NCBI RefSeq assembly: GCF_034479555.1
Contig: NZ_CP140151.1
Span: 2,790,001-2,854,000 of the forward strand
Length of the DNA stretch: 64,000 nucleotides
Direction of reading: 5' to 3'
Source: Chromohalobacter canadensis
GTDB lineage: Bacteria > Pseudomonadota > Gammaproteobacteria > Pseudomonadales > Halomonadaceae
In this document: in pieces, positions 35,588-46,546 of the stretch
Layout of the letters: each line of letters opens with the position of its first letter
Numbering within the stretch: position 1 is the stretch's first letter
Position numbers and translations under genes: made by a program
The notes under the pieces: model-generated
What the model was told of the DNA's origin: nothing
The model's database searches: none
The model's input: the letters and a program-made list of their open reading frames with translations, nothing else

Positions 35588-36898
35588 CTAGTTGGTCGCC
35601 GTGACGCTTTCACGAAATGGATTGCGCGGGTCTTCGTTCCAGCTCATGTAGGGCTTGTCGCTTGGCTGCGGCACCATGCTGATGCAGTCCTCGACCGGGC
35701 AGGTGATCTGACACAGGTTGCAGCCCACGCACTCCTCCTCGATCACCTCGTAGCGCCGCGCGCCGCTGGCGTCGATCAGCTTGGCGATCGACTGATGCGA
35801 GGTGTCCTCGCAGGCGATATAGCAGCGACCGCACTGAATGCACTTGTCCTGGTCGATATGGGCAATGGTCTGGAAGTTCATGTCCAGATATTTCCAGTCG
35901 GTGGTGTTGACCACTGCCTTGCCGGAAAACTCGGCGAGACTACGATAGCCCTTCTCGGCCATCCAGCGTGCCAGGCCGTCCTGCATTTCCTCGACGATGC
36001 GAAAGCCGTGGAGCATGGCGGCGGTACATACCTGCATCGCGCCGGCCCCCAGCGCGGCGAACTCGGCGGCGTCGCGCCAGTTGGAGATGCCACCGATACC
36101 GCAGATCGGCAGGCCTTGAGTCTCTGGATCGCGGGCGATCTCGGCGACCATGTTCATGGCGATCGGCTTGACCGCCGCGCCGCAGTAGCCGCCGTGGGTG
36201 CTCTGGCTGCCCACGGTGGGCTTGGCGACCATGTTGTCCAGATCGATCGAGGTGATCGAGTTGATGGTGTTGATCAGCGAGACCGCGTCGGCGCCACCGC
36301 GCAGGGCGGCCTGAGCGGCTACGCGAATGTCGGTGATATTGGGCGTGAGCTTGACGATCACCGGCTTGGAGTAATACTGCTTGCACCAGCGCGTGACCTG
36401 CTCGATGAGGTCGGGGTTCTGACCCACCGCGGCGCCCATGCCGCGCTCGGGCATGCCGTGGGGGCAGCCCAGGTTGAGCTCGATGCCGTCGGCGCCGGTG
36501 GCTTCCACCCGCGGCAGGATCGCCTGCCAGCTCTCCTCGACGCAGGGCACCATCAGCGAGACGATCAACGCGCGGTCGGGCCAGCGCTTCTTGACCTCGG
36601 TGATTTCGCGCAGGTTGGTCGCCAGGCTGCGGTCGGTGATCAGCTCGATGTTGTTGAAGCCCAGCACCTCGCGATTCTTGCCGAAGTGCGCCGAGTAACG
36701 CGACGACACGTTAACCGCGGCCGGGTCTTCGCCGAGGGTCTTCCAGACCACGCCACCCCAGCCGGCTTCAAATGCACGCTCGACGTTGTAGGCTTTGTCG
36801 GTGGGCGGGGCGGAGGCCAGCCAAAAAGGATTGGGCGAGCGAATGCCGGCGAACTCGATGCTTAGATCGACGTCGGGCTTTTGCGCGAATGCCTTCAT
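35588..36898 (-). CDS. preA: NAD-dependent dihydropyrimidine dehydrogenase, catalytic subunit
   Basis: Reduces uracil and thymine to dihydropyrimidines, the first step of reductive pyrimidine catabolism. The 436 residues comprise an FMN barrel of the dihydroorotate dehydrogenase type (FWLASAPPTDKAYNVERAF; ELNLGCPHGMPERGMGAAVG; VGSQSTHGGYCGAAVKPIA) and a C-terminal ferredoxin domain with two [4Fe-4S] motifs, CIQCGRCYIAC and CVGCNLCQITCP. The start overlaps the preT stop (TAATG), so the subunits are coupled. Confidence 0.95.
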   Translation of the reverse strand: MKAFAQKPDVDLSIEFAGIRSPNPFWLASAPPTDKAYNVERAFEAGWGGVVWKTLGEDPAAVNVSSRYSAHFGKNREVLGFNNIELITDRSLATNLREITEVKKRWPDRALIVSLMVPCVEESWQAILPRVEATGADGIELNLGCPHGMPERGMGAAVGQNPDLIEQVTRWCKQYYSKPVIVKLTPNITDIRVAAQAALRGGADAVSLINTINSITSIDLDNMVAKPTVGSQSTHGGYCGAAVKPIAMNMVAEIARDPETQGLPICGIGGISNWRDAAEFAALGAGAMQVCTAAMLHGFRIVEEMQDGLARWMAEKGYRSLAEFSGKAVVNTTDWKYLDMNFQTIAHIDQDKCIQCGRCYIACEDTSHQSIAKLIDASGARRYEVIEEECVGCNLCQITCPVEDCISMVPQPSDKPYMSWNEDPRNPFRESVTATN

Positions 36899-38271
36899 TA
36901 CGCGACCTCCTGCTGGGCCATGATCTCGTTGTGGATGGCCTGGGCGGCCAGCTTGCCGTGCTGCACGGCCTGGACAGTAAGGTCCTGACCGGCCGCGATG
37001 CAGTCGCCGCCGGCATACACGCCGGCAAGGCGAGTGCGAAAGTTGCCGTCGACCTCGATCTTCCCGGCTTCCCGGCCGAGCTGGCTGGCACGAACGTCGC
37101 TCAGGCTGGCGTCATCGAAGGCCTGGCCGATCGCCGTGAAGACCGCATCGGTGGGGATGTCGAGAGTTTCGCCGGTGGCGGCGAGGGTGTCGCCGTGGGG
37201 CTCGGTTCGCGCGAAGCGCATGCCGGCCACGCGTCCGGTGGCGTCGAGCAGTACCTGTTCGGGTTGGGCCCAGGTGATGATACGCACGCCGTTGGCCTTG
37301 GCGATCTCCTGCTCGTGGCCGGTGGCGGCCATCGCCTCAACGCCGCGGCGATAGACCAGGGTGACTGCGCCGGCACCCAAGCGGGCCATCTGCACCGCCA
37401 TATCGATGGCGGTATTGCCGGCGCCGATCACTACGCAGCGCTGGGCCAGCGCCAGGTCGCCAATGTCCTCGCTCTGGCGTAGCTCCTTGATGTAATCGGT
37501 GGCGGGCATTAATCCCTCGGCATGTTCCCCGGTCAGGCCGAGCTGACGGCTGGTGCCTAGGCCCAGGCCCAGGAACACCGAATCGTAGTCACGCCGCAGG
37601 CTCTCGAGATCGAAATTGTCACCCAGGCGCTTGCCGTGACGGATCTCGATGCCACCGATCTCGAGCAGGAAGTCGATCTCCTTTTGTGCATAGTCGTCGA
37701 CCAGCTTGTATTTGGCGATGCCGTATTCGTTGAGTCCGCCGGGCTTGGCCTCGGCCTCGAAAATCGTCACTTGGTGGCCGAAGGTGGCCAGCCGATGGGC
37801 GCAGGAGAGCCCGGCCGGTCCGGCGCCGACGATGGCGATATGCTTGCCGGTATCGGCGGCGCGGAGGAACGGGTGGGCGTCGAAGTGCATGTGATCGACG
37901 GCATGACGTTGCAGTAGGCCGATCAGCACTGGCTGGCATTCGGTGTCGTGGTTGCGCACGCAGCTCTGCTCGCAGAGGATCTCGGTGGGGCAGACGCGGG
38001 CGCAACTGCCGCCGAGAATGTTCTCCTCGAGGATGGTCTGGGCGGCGCCGTTGATATTGTCCTCGGCAATCTCGCGGATGAAGCGCGGGATGTCGATATC
38101 CGATGGGCAGGCCTCGACACACGGGGCGTCGTAACAGTACAGGCAGCGCTGGCTCTCGATGAACGCCTGACGCTGGGTCAGCGGCGGGTGCAAATCGCTG
38201 AAGTTGGCCTCGAGCGAGTCACTATCGCTGCCATGGCCGGCACGGGGTAGGTGATCCAAGGGATGAGTCAC
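36898..38271 (-). CDS. preT: NAD-dependent dihydropyrimidine dehydrogenase, electron-transfer subunit
   Basis: Glutamate-synthase-small-subunit-like flavoprotein that passes electrons between NADH and PreA. The 457 residues have N-terminal Fe-S cysteines (CLYCYDAPCVEACP, then CARVCP and CEQSC), an FAD motif IAIVGAGPAGLSCAHRLA, and an NAD motif VVIGAGNTAIDMAVQMARLG. I place the start at a GTG (VTHPLDHLPR) because AAGGAG lies seven bases upstream of it; the frame open beyond that has no ribosome site. Confidence 0.93.
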   Translation of the reverse strand: MTHPLDHLPRAGHGSDSDSLEANFSDLHPPLTQRQAFIESQRCLYCYDAPCVEACPSDIDIPRFIREIAEDNINGAAQTILEENILGGSCARVCPTEILCEQSCVRNHDTECQPVLIGLLQRHAVDHMHFDAHPFLRAADTGKHIAIVGAGPAGLSCAHRLATFGHQVTIFEAEAKPGGLNEYGIAKYKLVDDYAQKEIDFLLEIGGIEIRHGKRLGDNFDLESLRRDYDSVFLGLGLGTSRQLGLTGEHAEGLMPATDYIKELRQSEDIGDLALAQRCVVIGAGNTAIDMAVQMARLGAGAVTLVYRRGVEAMAATGHEQEIAKANGVRIITWAQPEQVLLDATGRVAGMRFARTEPHGDTLAATGETLDIPTDAVFTAIGQAFDDASLSDVRASQLGREAGKIEVDGNFRTRLAGVYAGGDCIAAGQDLTVQAVQHGKLAAQAIHNEIMAQQEVA

Positions 38272-38352
38272 GGTATAACTCCTTCGCCCGACCGCCAACA
38301 GGCGGAGCCTGCTGGCGGAAGTCGCTCATTATTATTGGCGTGAACTAAAGGC

Positions 38353-40712
<2,360 letters not shown>

Positions 40713-41233
40713 CAATCGATCCTCATCTTGTGCTTGTTGTTAACGCTCGTCGTGCGTCGTTCTGCATTGATGCGGTTTTATAAAACCTGTCTGTAGAGTC
40801 AGGATGATAAGAAACTAGTCCCTACCAAGGTGTTCTTTCAAGATTTTTTTGAAATTTTTGTAATGGCATTAAAATAGCGTAACTCATTAATTCACAAAGA
40901 ATTCCCTATAAAGGAGCAGGGTATGCACCAAGTGTTTAATCCTAGGTGATGTTTTAATTTTACTTTAAAAAACAATATCATATGATTAATTAAAAGACAG
41001 ATGGATAGACTGGTTAGCGTTGTTATGCACCATTGTGGAGATTGTCTAGAGTGTCAGGGCGCTTGCCAGACAGCCCGCTAAGGCATGCGCGATTTTTTGA
41101 AGTGATGGTATCTATAAAAAGTTGACGATCGGGGCAGGATTGATTGGTTTATTGAAATCAATGACTTGTTAAAAGTGCCCAAGGTTGACGAGGGTGGGTT
41201 CAAAGGTGCCTCCTTTCATCCAAACGTCAAGTT
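40713..41233. other. AT-rich divergent control region of the pyrimidine genes
   Basis: About 520 bases with no credible gene and strikingly AT-rich stretches (40838-41000). Two TGCACCA half-sites resembling NtrC boxes lie at 40924 and 41026. On the minus strand TGGTGCATACCCTGCT (40930-40915) has GG-N10-GC spacing but several mismatches, and is a weak sigma-54 candidate for the leftward operon. Confidence 0.4.
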
Positions 41234-41249
41234 GGGCACGCTTTTTGCG
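41234..41249 (+). promoter_or_regulatory. Sigma-54 type promoter of the NCS1 permease
   Basis: GGGCACGCTTTTTGCG contains GGCACG and TTGC with exact GG-N10-GC spacing, almost ideal. Predicted start near 41260, giving a leader of about 77 bases. Confidence 0.7.
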
Positions 41250-41336
41250 GGAAATTGACAAGCGACAGTCAGTATCCAATACAACGCACGGCTTCCCGGT
41301 GCGGGGAGTTGGCGGCCGCATGAGGAGACAACAACA

Positions 41337-42842
41337 ATGACGGCAAATACTTCACGCTCTGTGCAGCGTGGCGAACTCGTCGAGCTCGAGGTCGGTGAGG
41401 ATGTTCGGGAGAGTTCACGCTTCAATGAAGACATTGCTCCGACACGACTTGAGGAGCGTACTTGGTCGCGCTGGAACGTCGCGGCCTTGTGGGTTGGTCT
41501 ATCGATTTGCGTGCCGACCTACACGTTGGGCGGTATCCTCACCGCTTACTTCGGCCTCTCGGTGAGCGAGGCGTTGGTCACGATCCTGATCGCCAATATC
41601 GTGATCCTGGTGCCCTTGACGCTGAATGCCTTCCCAGGCACTAAATACGGCATTCCGTTTCCGGTGGTATTGCGCTCGTCGTTCGGTATTCGCGGCTCCA
41701 ACGTTCCCTGCCTGATCAGGGCGTTGGTCGGGTGCGGTTGGTTCGGCATCCAGACGATGTTCGGTGGGCTGGCGATTCATCTATTGCTGTCGGCGGTCTT
41801 TCCACCCTGGCGCGCACTGGAAGGGGTCGGCGAGGTGATCGGCTTCTTCCTGTTCGGTGCCATGAATCTCTATGTAGTGATCCGCGGTGCCGAGTCGATC
41901 AAGTGGTTGGAAACTCTCTCGGCGCCGCTGTTGTTGGCGGTCGCCGTGGGCTTGATGGTCTGGGCCATGCCGCACGTATCGATGACCGAGCTGTTGAGCC
42001 AGCCGCCGTCGCGTCCCGAGGGTGCTCCCGTCTATGGTTATTTCTTCGCGGGGCTGACGGCTATGGTAGGTTTCTGGGCCACGCTGTCGCTTAATATTCC
42101 CGACTTCAGCCGTTTCGCCAAGAGTCAGAAGGACCAGATCGTTGGCCAGATTATCGGCCTTCCCTTAACCATGTTCTTCTTTGCCTCGCTCGGCGTCGTC
42201 ATGACGGCGGCATCGGCGTCGCTGGTGGGTGAAACGATTGCCGATCCGGTGAACTTGATCGGGCGTATCGATAACCCCTTTTGGGTAGTCATCGCCATGG
42301 TGCTGATCATCATCGCGACGATCTCGACCAATACCGCTGGTAACATCGTATCGCCGACCAATGATTTCCAGAATATCGCGCCCAAGCTGATCAACCAGAC
42401 GCGCGGCACATTGATGACGGGGCTGGTCGGTGTTCTGCTGATGGGTTATGACCTGCTGCAGAAAGCCGGTGTGATCGTTTCCGACGTGACCCTCGAGAGC
42501 CTCTATTCAAACTGGCTGTTGGGCTATTCGAGCCTGCTGGGGCCGATCGCTGGGATCATGGTCGTCGACTATTTCCTGATCAAGCATCAGCAACTCGACG
42601 TCGCCAGTCTGTACAAGGACGGTGCCGCATATCTTGCCTACAATCCGGCTGGCTTTATCGCCTTCTTCATTCCCGTATTGTTGACGGTGTTCTCGCTTGT
42701 GACCGGTACCTGGACATGGTTTTACGACTATGGCTGGTTCACCGGCTCGGCGTTGGGGGCGGTGATCTATTATGTGGCGAGCCTCCGGCTTACCAAGCCA
42801 GTGAGCCAGGATGATGACGTGACCGACAAAGTGGGCACCTGA
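41337..42842 (+). CDS. NCS1-family nucleobase permease
   Basis: A 501-residue inner-membrane symporter with about 12 hydrophobic segments. NCS1 signatures: SRWNVAALWVGLSICVPTYT in the first helix, GCGWFGIQTMFGGLAIHLLL, and WATLSLNIPDFSRFAKSQKD. Members carry uracil, cytosine, allantoin or hydantoins into the cell with protons or sodium. Divergent from the pyrimidine operon, it is most likely the uracil/thymine (or dihydropyrimidine) importer. A terminator follows at 42891. Confidence 0.9.
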   Translation: MTANTSRSVQRGELVELEVGEDVRESSRFNEDIAPTRLEERTWSRWNVAALWVGLSICVPTYTLGGILTAYFGLSVSEALVTILIANIVILVPLTLNAFPGTKYGIPFPVVLRSSFGIRGSNVPCLIRALVGCGWFGIQTMFGGLAIHLLLSAVFPPWRALEGVGEVIGFFLFGAMNLYVVIRGAESIKWLETLSAPLLLAVAVGLMVWAMPHVSMTELLSQPPSRPEGAPVYGYFFAGLTAMVGFWATLSLNIPDFSRFAKSQKDQIVGQIIGLPLTMFFFASLGVVMTAASASLVGETIADPVNLIGRIDNPFWVVIAMVLIIIATISTNTAGNIVSPTNDFQNIAPKLINQTRGTLMTGLVGVLLMGYDLLQKAGVIVSDVTLESLYSNWLLGYSSLLGPIAGIMVVDYFLIKHQQLDVASLYKDGAAYLAYNPAGFIAFFIPVLLTVFSLVTGTWTWFYDYGWFTGSALGAVIYYVASLRLTKPVSQDDDVTDKVGT

Positions 42843-42890
42843 GCAAGAGGCGCGATGTGGTAATCGTGATGCTCTGTTCCCTATAAGCAA

Positions 42891-42916
42891 GCCACCGCCC
42901 AAGAGCGGTGGCTTTT
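42891..42916 (+). terminator. Intrinsic terminator after the NCS1 permease
   Basis: GCCACCGC-loop-GCGGTGGC followed by TTTT. Confidence 0.88.
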
Positions 42917-42940
42917 TCGTGGATTCATAAGGGGATGGGG

Positions 42941-44296
42941 TTAACGCGCTGCAATGGCATCGACAGGGGGTGCGTTGCCTGCTGCGGCGTCACGATAGGC
43001 GGCGTCTTCCTCGGCGAGGACCTGCGGCGAGAAGCGGACGAGCAGGGTGCAAAAGGAGGCGAGTATCACCGCAACGCCGAGGAAGAAAAGGCCTTGCTGA
43101 TAGGAAAGCGATTCGCTGCGGAATAGAAAACCAGCGCCGACGGCACCGGCGTTGCCGCCCGCGCCGACAATGCCGGCAACAGCGCCTAGAGCTTTCTTGT
43201 TGATGAAAGGCACGACCCCGAAGGTGGCACCTTCGGCCATTTGCGTGAAGAGGCTGAAGACCAGCATGATGCCGATGGCGAGCGCCAGTGTCTGCATCTG
43301 GGCGAAGCCCATCAGGGCGACACCTTCGCAGAGCATGGCGATGAACAGCCAGCGCACGCGCCCCTTGAGGCCACCGTGACGGGCGAAAAGATCCGAGAAG
43401 ATACCGCCGAGAGTGCGGGCGAACAGATTCATTAGCCCAAAGAGCCCGGCAATGAGCCCGGCAGTAGCCAGATCGAGCTCGAAGTTATCGAAGAAGTAAA
43501 TGGCGGCGATATTGTTGATGGTCAGCTCGACGCCGAAGCAGGCTGCGTAGACGATGAACAGCGCCCAGACGCGTATATCTTTCATGGCGGCGCCAAAGCT
43601 TTGCGCCATGCCGTGCTCCTTCTCGGCATAAGGGAGCTCTCCGCGCGCCCGTAGCTCGTCGAAGTTGCCGTTCGGTGCGTCCTGCGTAAAGAAGTAGTAG
43701 GCGATACCGGTCGCGAACAGGACGATGCCGGGCACGACCATGGCCAGGCGCCAGCCGAGCGCCTCGTTGACGCCGAGCATCATGACGCCGGCGAAGACCA
43801 AGGGCATCAGGATCTGCGTGGTGCCGCCGCCCAGGTTGCCCCAGCCCGCCGTAGTCGCGTTGGCGGTGCCAACCACGTTGGGGGCAAACATGATCGAGGA
43901 ATGGTACTGGGTGATGACGAAGGAGGCGCCGATCGCGCCGATGGCCAGCCGCGCCAGAAGGAAGGTTTCAAAGTTGTCGGCGAGGCCGATCAGCATTACC
44001 GGCAGGGAGCCGAGGCATAAAAGCCACGTATAAGCCTTGCGGGGGCCGATCTTGTCGCAGAGAACCCCGATCACCAAGCGTACCAGGACGGTAATGGCCA
44101 CCGAAGCGATGATGGTGTTGCCGATCTGGGTTTTGCTCAGGTCGAGGTCTTCACGCACTACGGCCATCAGAGGCGCGATGCCGAACCAGCCGAAGAAGCA
44201 GACGTGGAACGCGAACCACGACATGTGGAAGACGCGCATCTGTGGCGTCTTGAGGCTGAAAAGCCGTATCTTGTTGGCTTTATTGCGGATTTCCAT
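42941..44296 (-). CDS. Nitrate/nitrite MFS transporter (NarK/NasA family)
   Basis: A 451-residue inner-membrane protein with 12 hydrophobic segments. Nitrate-porter features are FHVCFFGWFGIAPLMAVVRE at the start, AGWGNLGGGTTQILMPLVF in the fifth helix, and GAVAGIVGAGGNAGAVGAG in the eleventh, the two glycine-rich nitrate signatures. It imports nitrate for NasA. A near-perfect sigma-54 promoter precedes it, and nasT is divergent, so uptake and sensing share one control region. Confidence 0.92.
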   Translation of the reverse strand: MEIRNKANKIRLFSLKTPQMRVFHMSWFAFHVCFFGWFGIAPLMAVVREDLDLSKTQIGNTIIASVAITVLVRLVIGVLCDKIGPRKAYTWLLCLGSLPVMLIGLADNFETFLLARLAIGAIGASFVITQYHSSIMFAPNVVGTANATTAGWGNLGGGTTQILMPLVFAGVMMLGVNEALGWRLAMVVPGIVLFATGIAYYFFTQDAPNGNFDELRARGELPYAEKEHGMAQSFGAAMKDIRVWALFIVYAACFGVELTINNIAAIYFFDNFELDLATAGLIAGLFGLMNLFARTLGGIFSDLFARHGGLKGRVRWLFIAMLCEGVALMGFAQMQTLALAIGIMLVFSLFTQMAEGATFGVVPFINKKALGAVAGIVGAGGNAGAVGAGFLFRSESLSYQQGLFFLGVAVILASFCTLLVRFSPQVLAEEDAAYRDAAAGNAPPVDAIAAR

Positions 44297-44432
44297 GGCT
44301 CATCCTCTAGCGTTGGAGTAGCGGAGATCGAACGCGACATCGGCGACCTTCGTCATGAAGGGCCGGGTTCTTGGGTTCGACGCACTCGTACTCACTTGGC
44401 GAGCCTGGTCCACGTCTGGCTGACCTATAAAA

Positions 44433-44448
44433 AGCAAAAGGCATGCCA
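44433..44448 (-). promoter_or_regulatory. Sigma-54 type promoter of the nitrate transporter
   Basis: The minus strand reads TGGCATGCCTTTTGCT, a full match to TGGCAYRNNNNTTGCW. Predicted start near 44422, giving a leader of about 126 bases. No terminator-like hairpin is seen in that leader. Confidence 0.8.
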
Positions 44449-44512
44449 ATGGAGAAGAGCAAGGGTTAATGCCCCGTCTTATCGACCCAAAGCGGCTCGC
44501 GGGCATGCTTTT

Positions 44513-44562
44513 GGTGCGATTTGAGGCGCTATCGCACCGCTGTAATGCATTAACAGCGCACC
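44513..44562. promoter_or_regulatory. Candidate NtrC-type sites between nitrate transporter and nasT
   Basis: GGTGCGAT (44513-44520) and ATCGCACC (44531-44538) form an inverted repeat, and another GCGCACC lies at 44556-44562. They sit between the two divergent sigma-54 promoters, at enhancer-like distances from both. Confidence 0.45.
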
Positions 44563-44609
44563 GCTTATGTGCAAGCCCAGTGTGGCATGGGCTGCCGCAG
44601 GGCATTACC

Positions 44610-44625
44610 TGGCATGTAACCTGCA
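44610..44625 (+). promoter_or_regulatory. Sigma-54 type promoter of nasTS
   Basis: TGGCATGTAACCTGCA has an intact -24 element and one mismatch in TTGCW, with GG-N10-GC spacing. The predicted start near 44636 is 26 bases before nasT. Confidence 0.6.
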
Positions 44626-44661
44626 TTACAACTCGACAAGCACCTAGGGGGAGGAAAGCGC

Positions 44662-45240
44662 ATGACCGTGAAGGTGCTGATCGTGGATGCTCGTCCGGAA
44701 CGCTCGCGAGCACTCGAGCAAGCGTTGCGCGACGCGGGGTTCGAGGTCGTGACACGTGCCGATGAGCATGACGACCTCTATGCCATCATGACGCGCGTCA
44801 AGCCAGACGCGGTGATCATCGATGCGGCGCTGCCCAGTCGCGATACCTTGGAGCACATGGGCCAACTGGGCCGTCGCTTCCCCAAGCCGATGATCATGCT
44901 CGCCGAGGAAGAAACGCCGGACTTAACGCGCGAAGCGACGAGTGCAGGCGTCAGCGCCTACGTGGTCGAGGACGTACAGCCGGCGCTGGTGCGTTCGATG
45001 GTCAATGTGGCAATTGCCAGCTTCGAAGCACATCGCGCTCTCAAGGGCGAGCTGACCAAGACGCAGACCACGCTCTCGCAGCGCCGCACCATTGAACGTG
45101 CCAAGAGCCAATTGATGGAAACGCACGCATTCAGTGAAGACGCTGCTTATCAGTGGCTACGCAAGCACGCCATGAATCGTCGGCTGACCATTCACGAGGT
45201 GGCTCAGGCCGTCTTGGCCAGCGATGACTTCGAGTCGTAG
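44662..45240 (+). CDS. nasT: NasT, ANTAR-domain antiterminator
   Basis: A 192-residue protein with an N-terminal response-regulator-like domain (KVLIVDARPERSRALEQALR; VIIDAALPSRD) and a C-terminal ANTAR RNA-binding domain (SQRRTIERAKSQLMETHAFS, then AYQWLRKHAMNRRLTIHEVA). In the NasST systems of Azotobacter, Paracoccus and Pseudomonas, free NasT binds leader hairpins and prevents termination in nitrate genes. The best targets in this window are the leaders at 7754-7900 and 8154-8314. GGAGG precedes the ATG. NasS follows after six bases. Confidence 0.93.
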   Translation: MTVKVLIVDARPERSRALEQALRDAGFEVVTRADEHDDLYAIMTRVKPDAVIIDAALPSRDTLEHMGQLGRRFPKPMIMLAEEETPDLTREATSAGVSAYVVEDVQPALVRSMVNVAIASFEAHRALKGELTKTQTTLSQRRTIERAKSQLMETHAFSEDAAYQWLRKHAMNRRLTIHEVAQAVLASDDFES

Positions 45241-45246
45241 GAGACA

Positions 45247-46464
45247 ATGATGAAAGATCACCAGACGCCTCGAGATGCGTGGCCTTCGCCGGAACTCGAT
45301 ACGCTGACCCTGGGCATGTTGCCGCTCAACGATGCTGCGCCACTGGTGGTGGCGCGAGAGCGCGGCTTCTTCGCGACGCATGGGCTGGATGTGACACTGC
45401 AAGTCGAGTCGTCGTGGGCCGGCTTGCGCGATAGTATGCAACTTGGGCTCCTCGATGGTGCGCAGATGCTGCCTTTGATGCCACTGGCCTCGACCTTGGG
45501 ACTCGATGGACGCCCTACGCCGATGCTTTCGGCGCTGACGCTGAACCTCGGGGGTAATGCCATCACCGTATCCAACGCGTTGTATGCCAGCATGCAGGCA
45601 GCCGATCCCGAGGCCATGGTGCAGGCACCGATTTCCGCCCGTGCACTGGCGGCGGTGGTGCGCCAACGGCGAGCCGCTGGCGAGCCGGCGTTGTGTTTCG
45701 CTAGCGTGTATCCCTTTTCTTCGCACCATTATCAGCTGCGCTATTGGCTTGCGGACGGCGGTGTCGACCCTGACCGTGATCTCGAATTGCGCGTGGTTCC
45801 CCCGCCCTTGGTGGCGGAGCAACTCGAGGCTGGATGGCTGGATGGCTACTGTGTCGGCGAACCCTGGAATACGCTCGCGGCACGTCGTGAAAGTGGTCGT
45901 GTGCTGATTGGTAGTCACGCCATTTGGCAGCATGGGCAGGAAAAGGTCTTCGCGGTACGCGAGGCATGGGCCGATGCCTATCCGGCAACGCACCGCGCGG
46001 TGCTACGCGCGCTACTCGAGGCTTGCGTCTGGCTGGACGGTTCGGCGCAGCGTGTCGAGGCGGCACGCTTGATGTGCGAAAAGGGCTACCTGGACGTGTC
46101 CCCCACCGTGGTGGAGGAAAGCATGGCGGGGGAAGGTACGCCGGCGCCGCATGGCGTGAGCGTGTTCCATCGCCATGCCGCGAACTTCCCTTGGCGGTCT
46201 CATCTACGCTGGTACGCTGACCAGATGCGGCGTTGGCAGCACTTGGATGTCGCCGCGCCAGCGCTCGCGGATTGCCTGGCACGTTGCGTGCGGCCGGACC
46301 TTTTCCGCGAAGCGGCCGATGACCTTGGCTTCAATTACCCGCTTGTCGATGTTAAAAGCGAAGGCGAACATGCGTCGCAATGGGCGCTGGAAGGGCGCCG
46401 TGGGGACATCGCCATGGGGGGTGATCAGCTGCTGGGTGGCGGGCGTTTTTCGGGCCAAGGCTGA
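45247..46464 (+). CDS. nasS: NasS, nitrate sensor (NrtA-like)
   Basis: A 405-residue protein related to periplasmic nitrate-binding NrtA but without signal peptide or lipobox, so cytoplasmic. Motifs include LTLGMLPLNDAAPLVVARER, NLGGNAITVSNALY, FASVYPFSSHHYQLRYWLAD and DGYCVGEPWNTLAARRESG. By analogy it holds NasT inactive and releases it on binding nitrate or nitrite. Co-transcription with nasT supports this. The terminator at 46490 ends the pair. Confidence 0.92.
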   Translation: MMKDHQTPRDAWPSPELDTLTLGMLPLNDAAPLVVARERGFFATHGLDVTLQVESSWAGLRDSMQLGLLDGAQMLPLMPLASTLGLDGRPTPMLSALTLNLGGNAITVSNALYASMQAADPEAMVQAPISARALAAVVRQRRAAGEPALCFASVYPFSSHHYQLRYWLADGGVDPDRDLELRVVPPPLVAEQLEAGWLDGYCVGEPWNTLAARRESGRVLIGSHAIWQHGQEKVFAVREAWADAYPATHRAVLRALLEACVWLDGSAQRVEAARLMCEKGYLDVSPTVVEESMAGEGTPAPHGVSVFHRHAANFPWRSHLRWYADQMRRWQHLDVAAPALADCLARCVRPDLFREAADDLGFNYPLVDVKSEGEHASQWALEGRRGDIAMGGDQLLGGGRFSGQG

Positions 46465-46489
46465 ACGAGGCTGAAGAAGACCCAAACGC

Positions 46490-46520
46490 AAATCGCCCCA
46501 CCGGAAAGGTGGGGCGATTT
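46490..46520. terminator. Bidirectional terminator hairpin between nasS and the M23 peptidase gene
   Basis: AAATCGCCCCACC-GGAAA-GGTGGGGCGATTT forms a 13-base-pair stem whose outer A/T bases give short U-runs on both strands. The flanking genes are convergent. Confidence 0.85.
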
Positions 46521-46546
46521 GTGAGAGGCTCCCGACTAGGCGTTTC

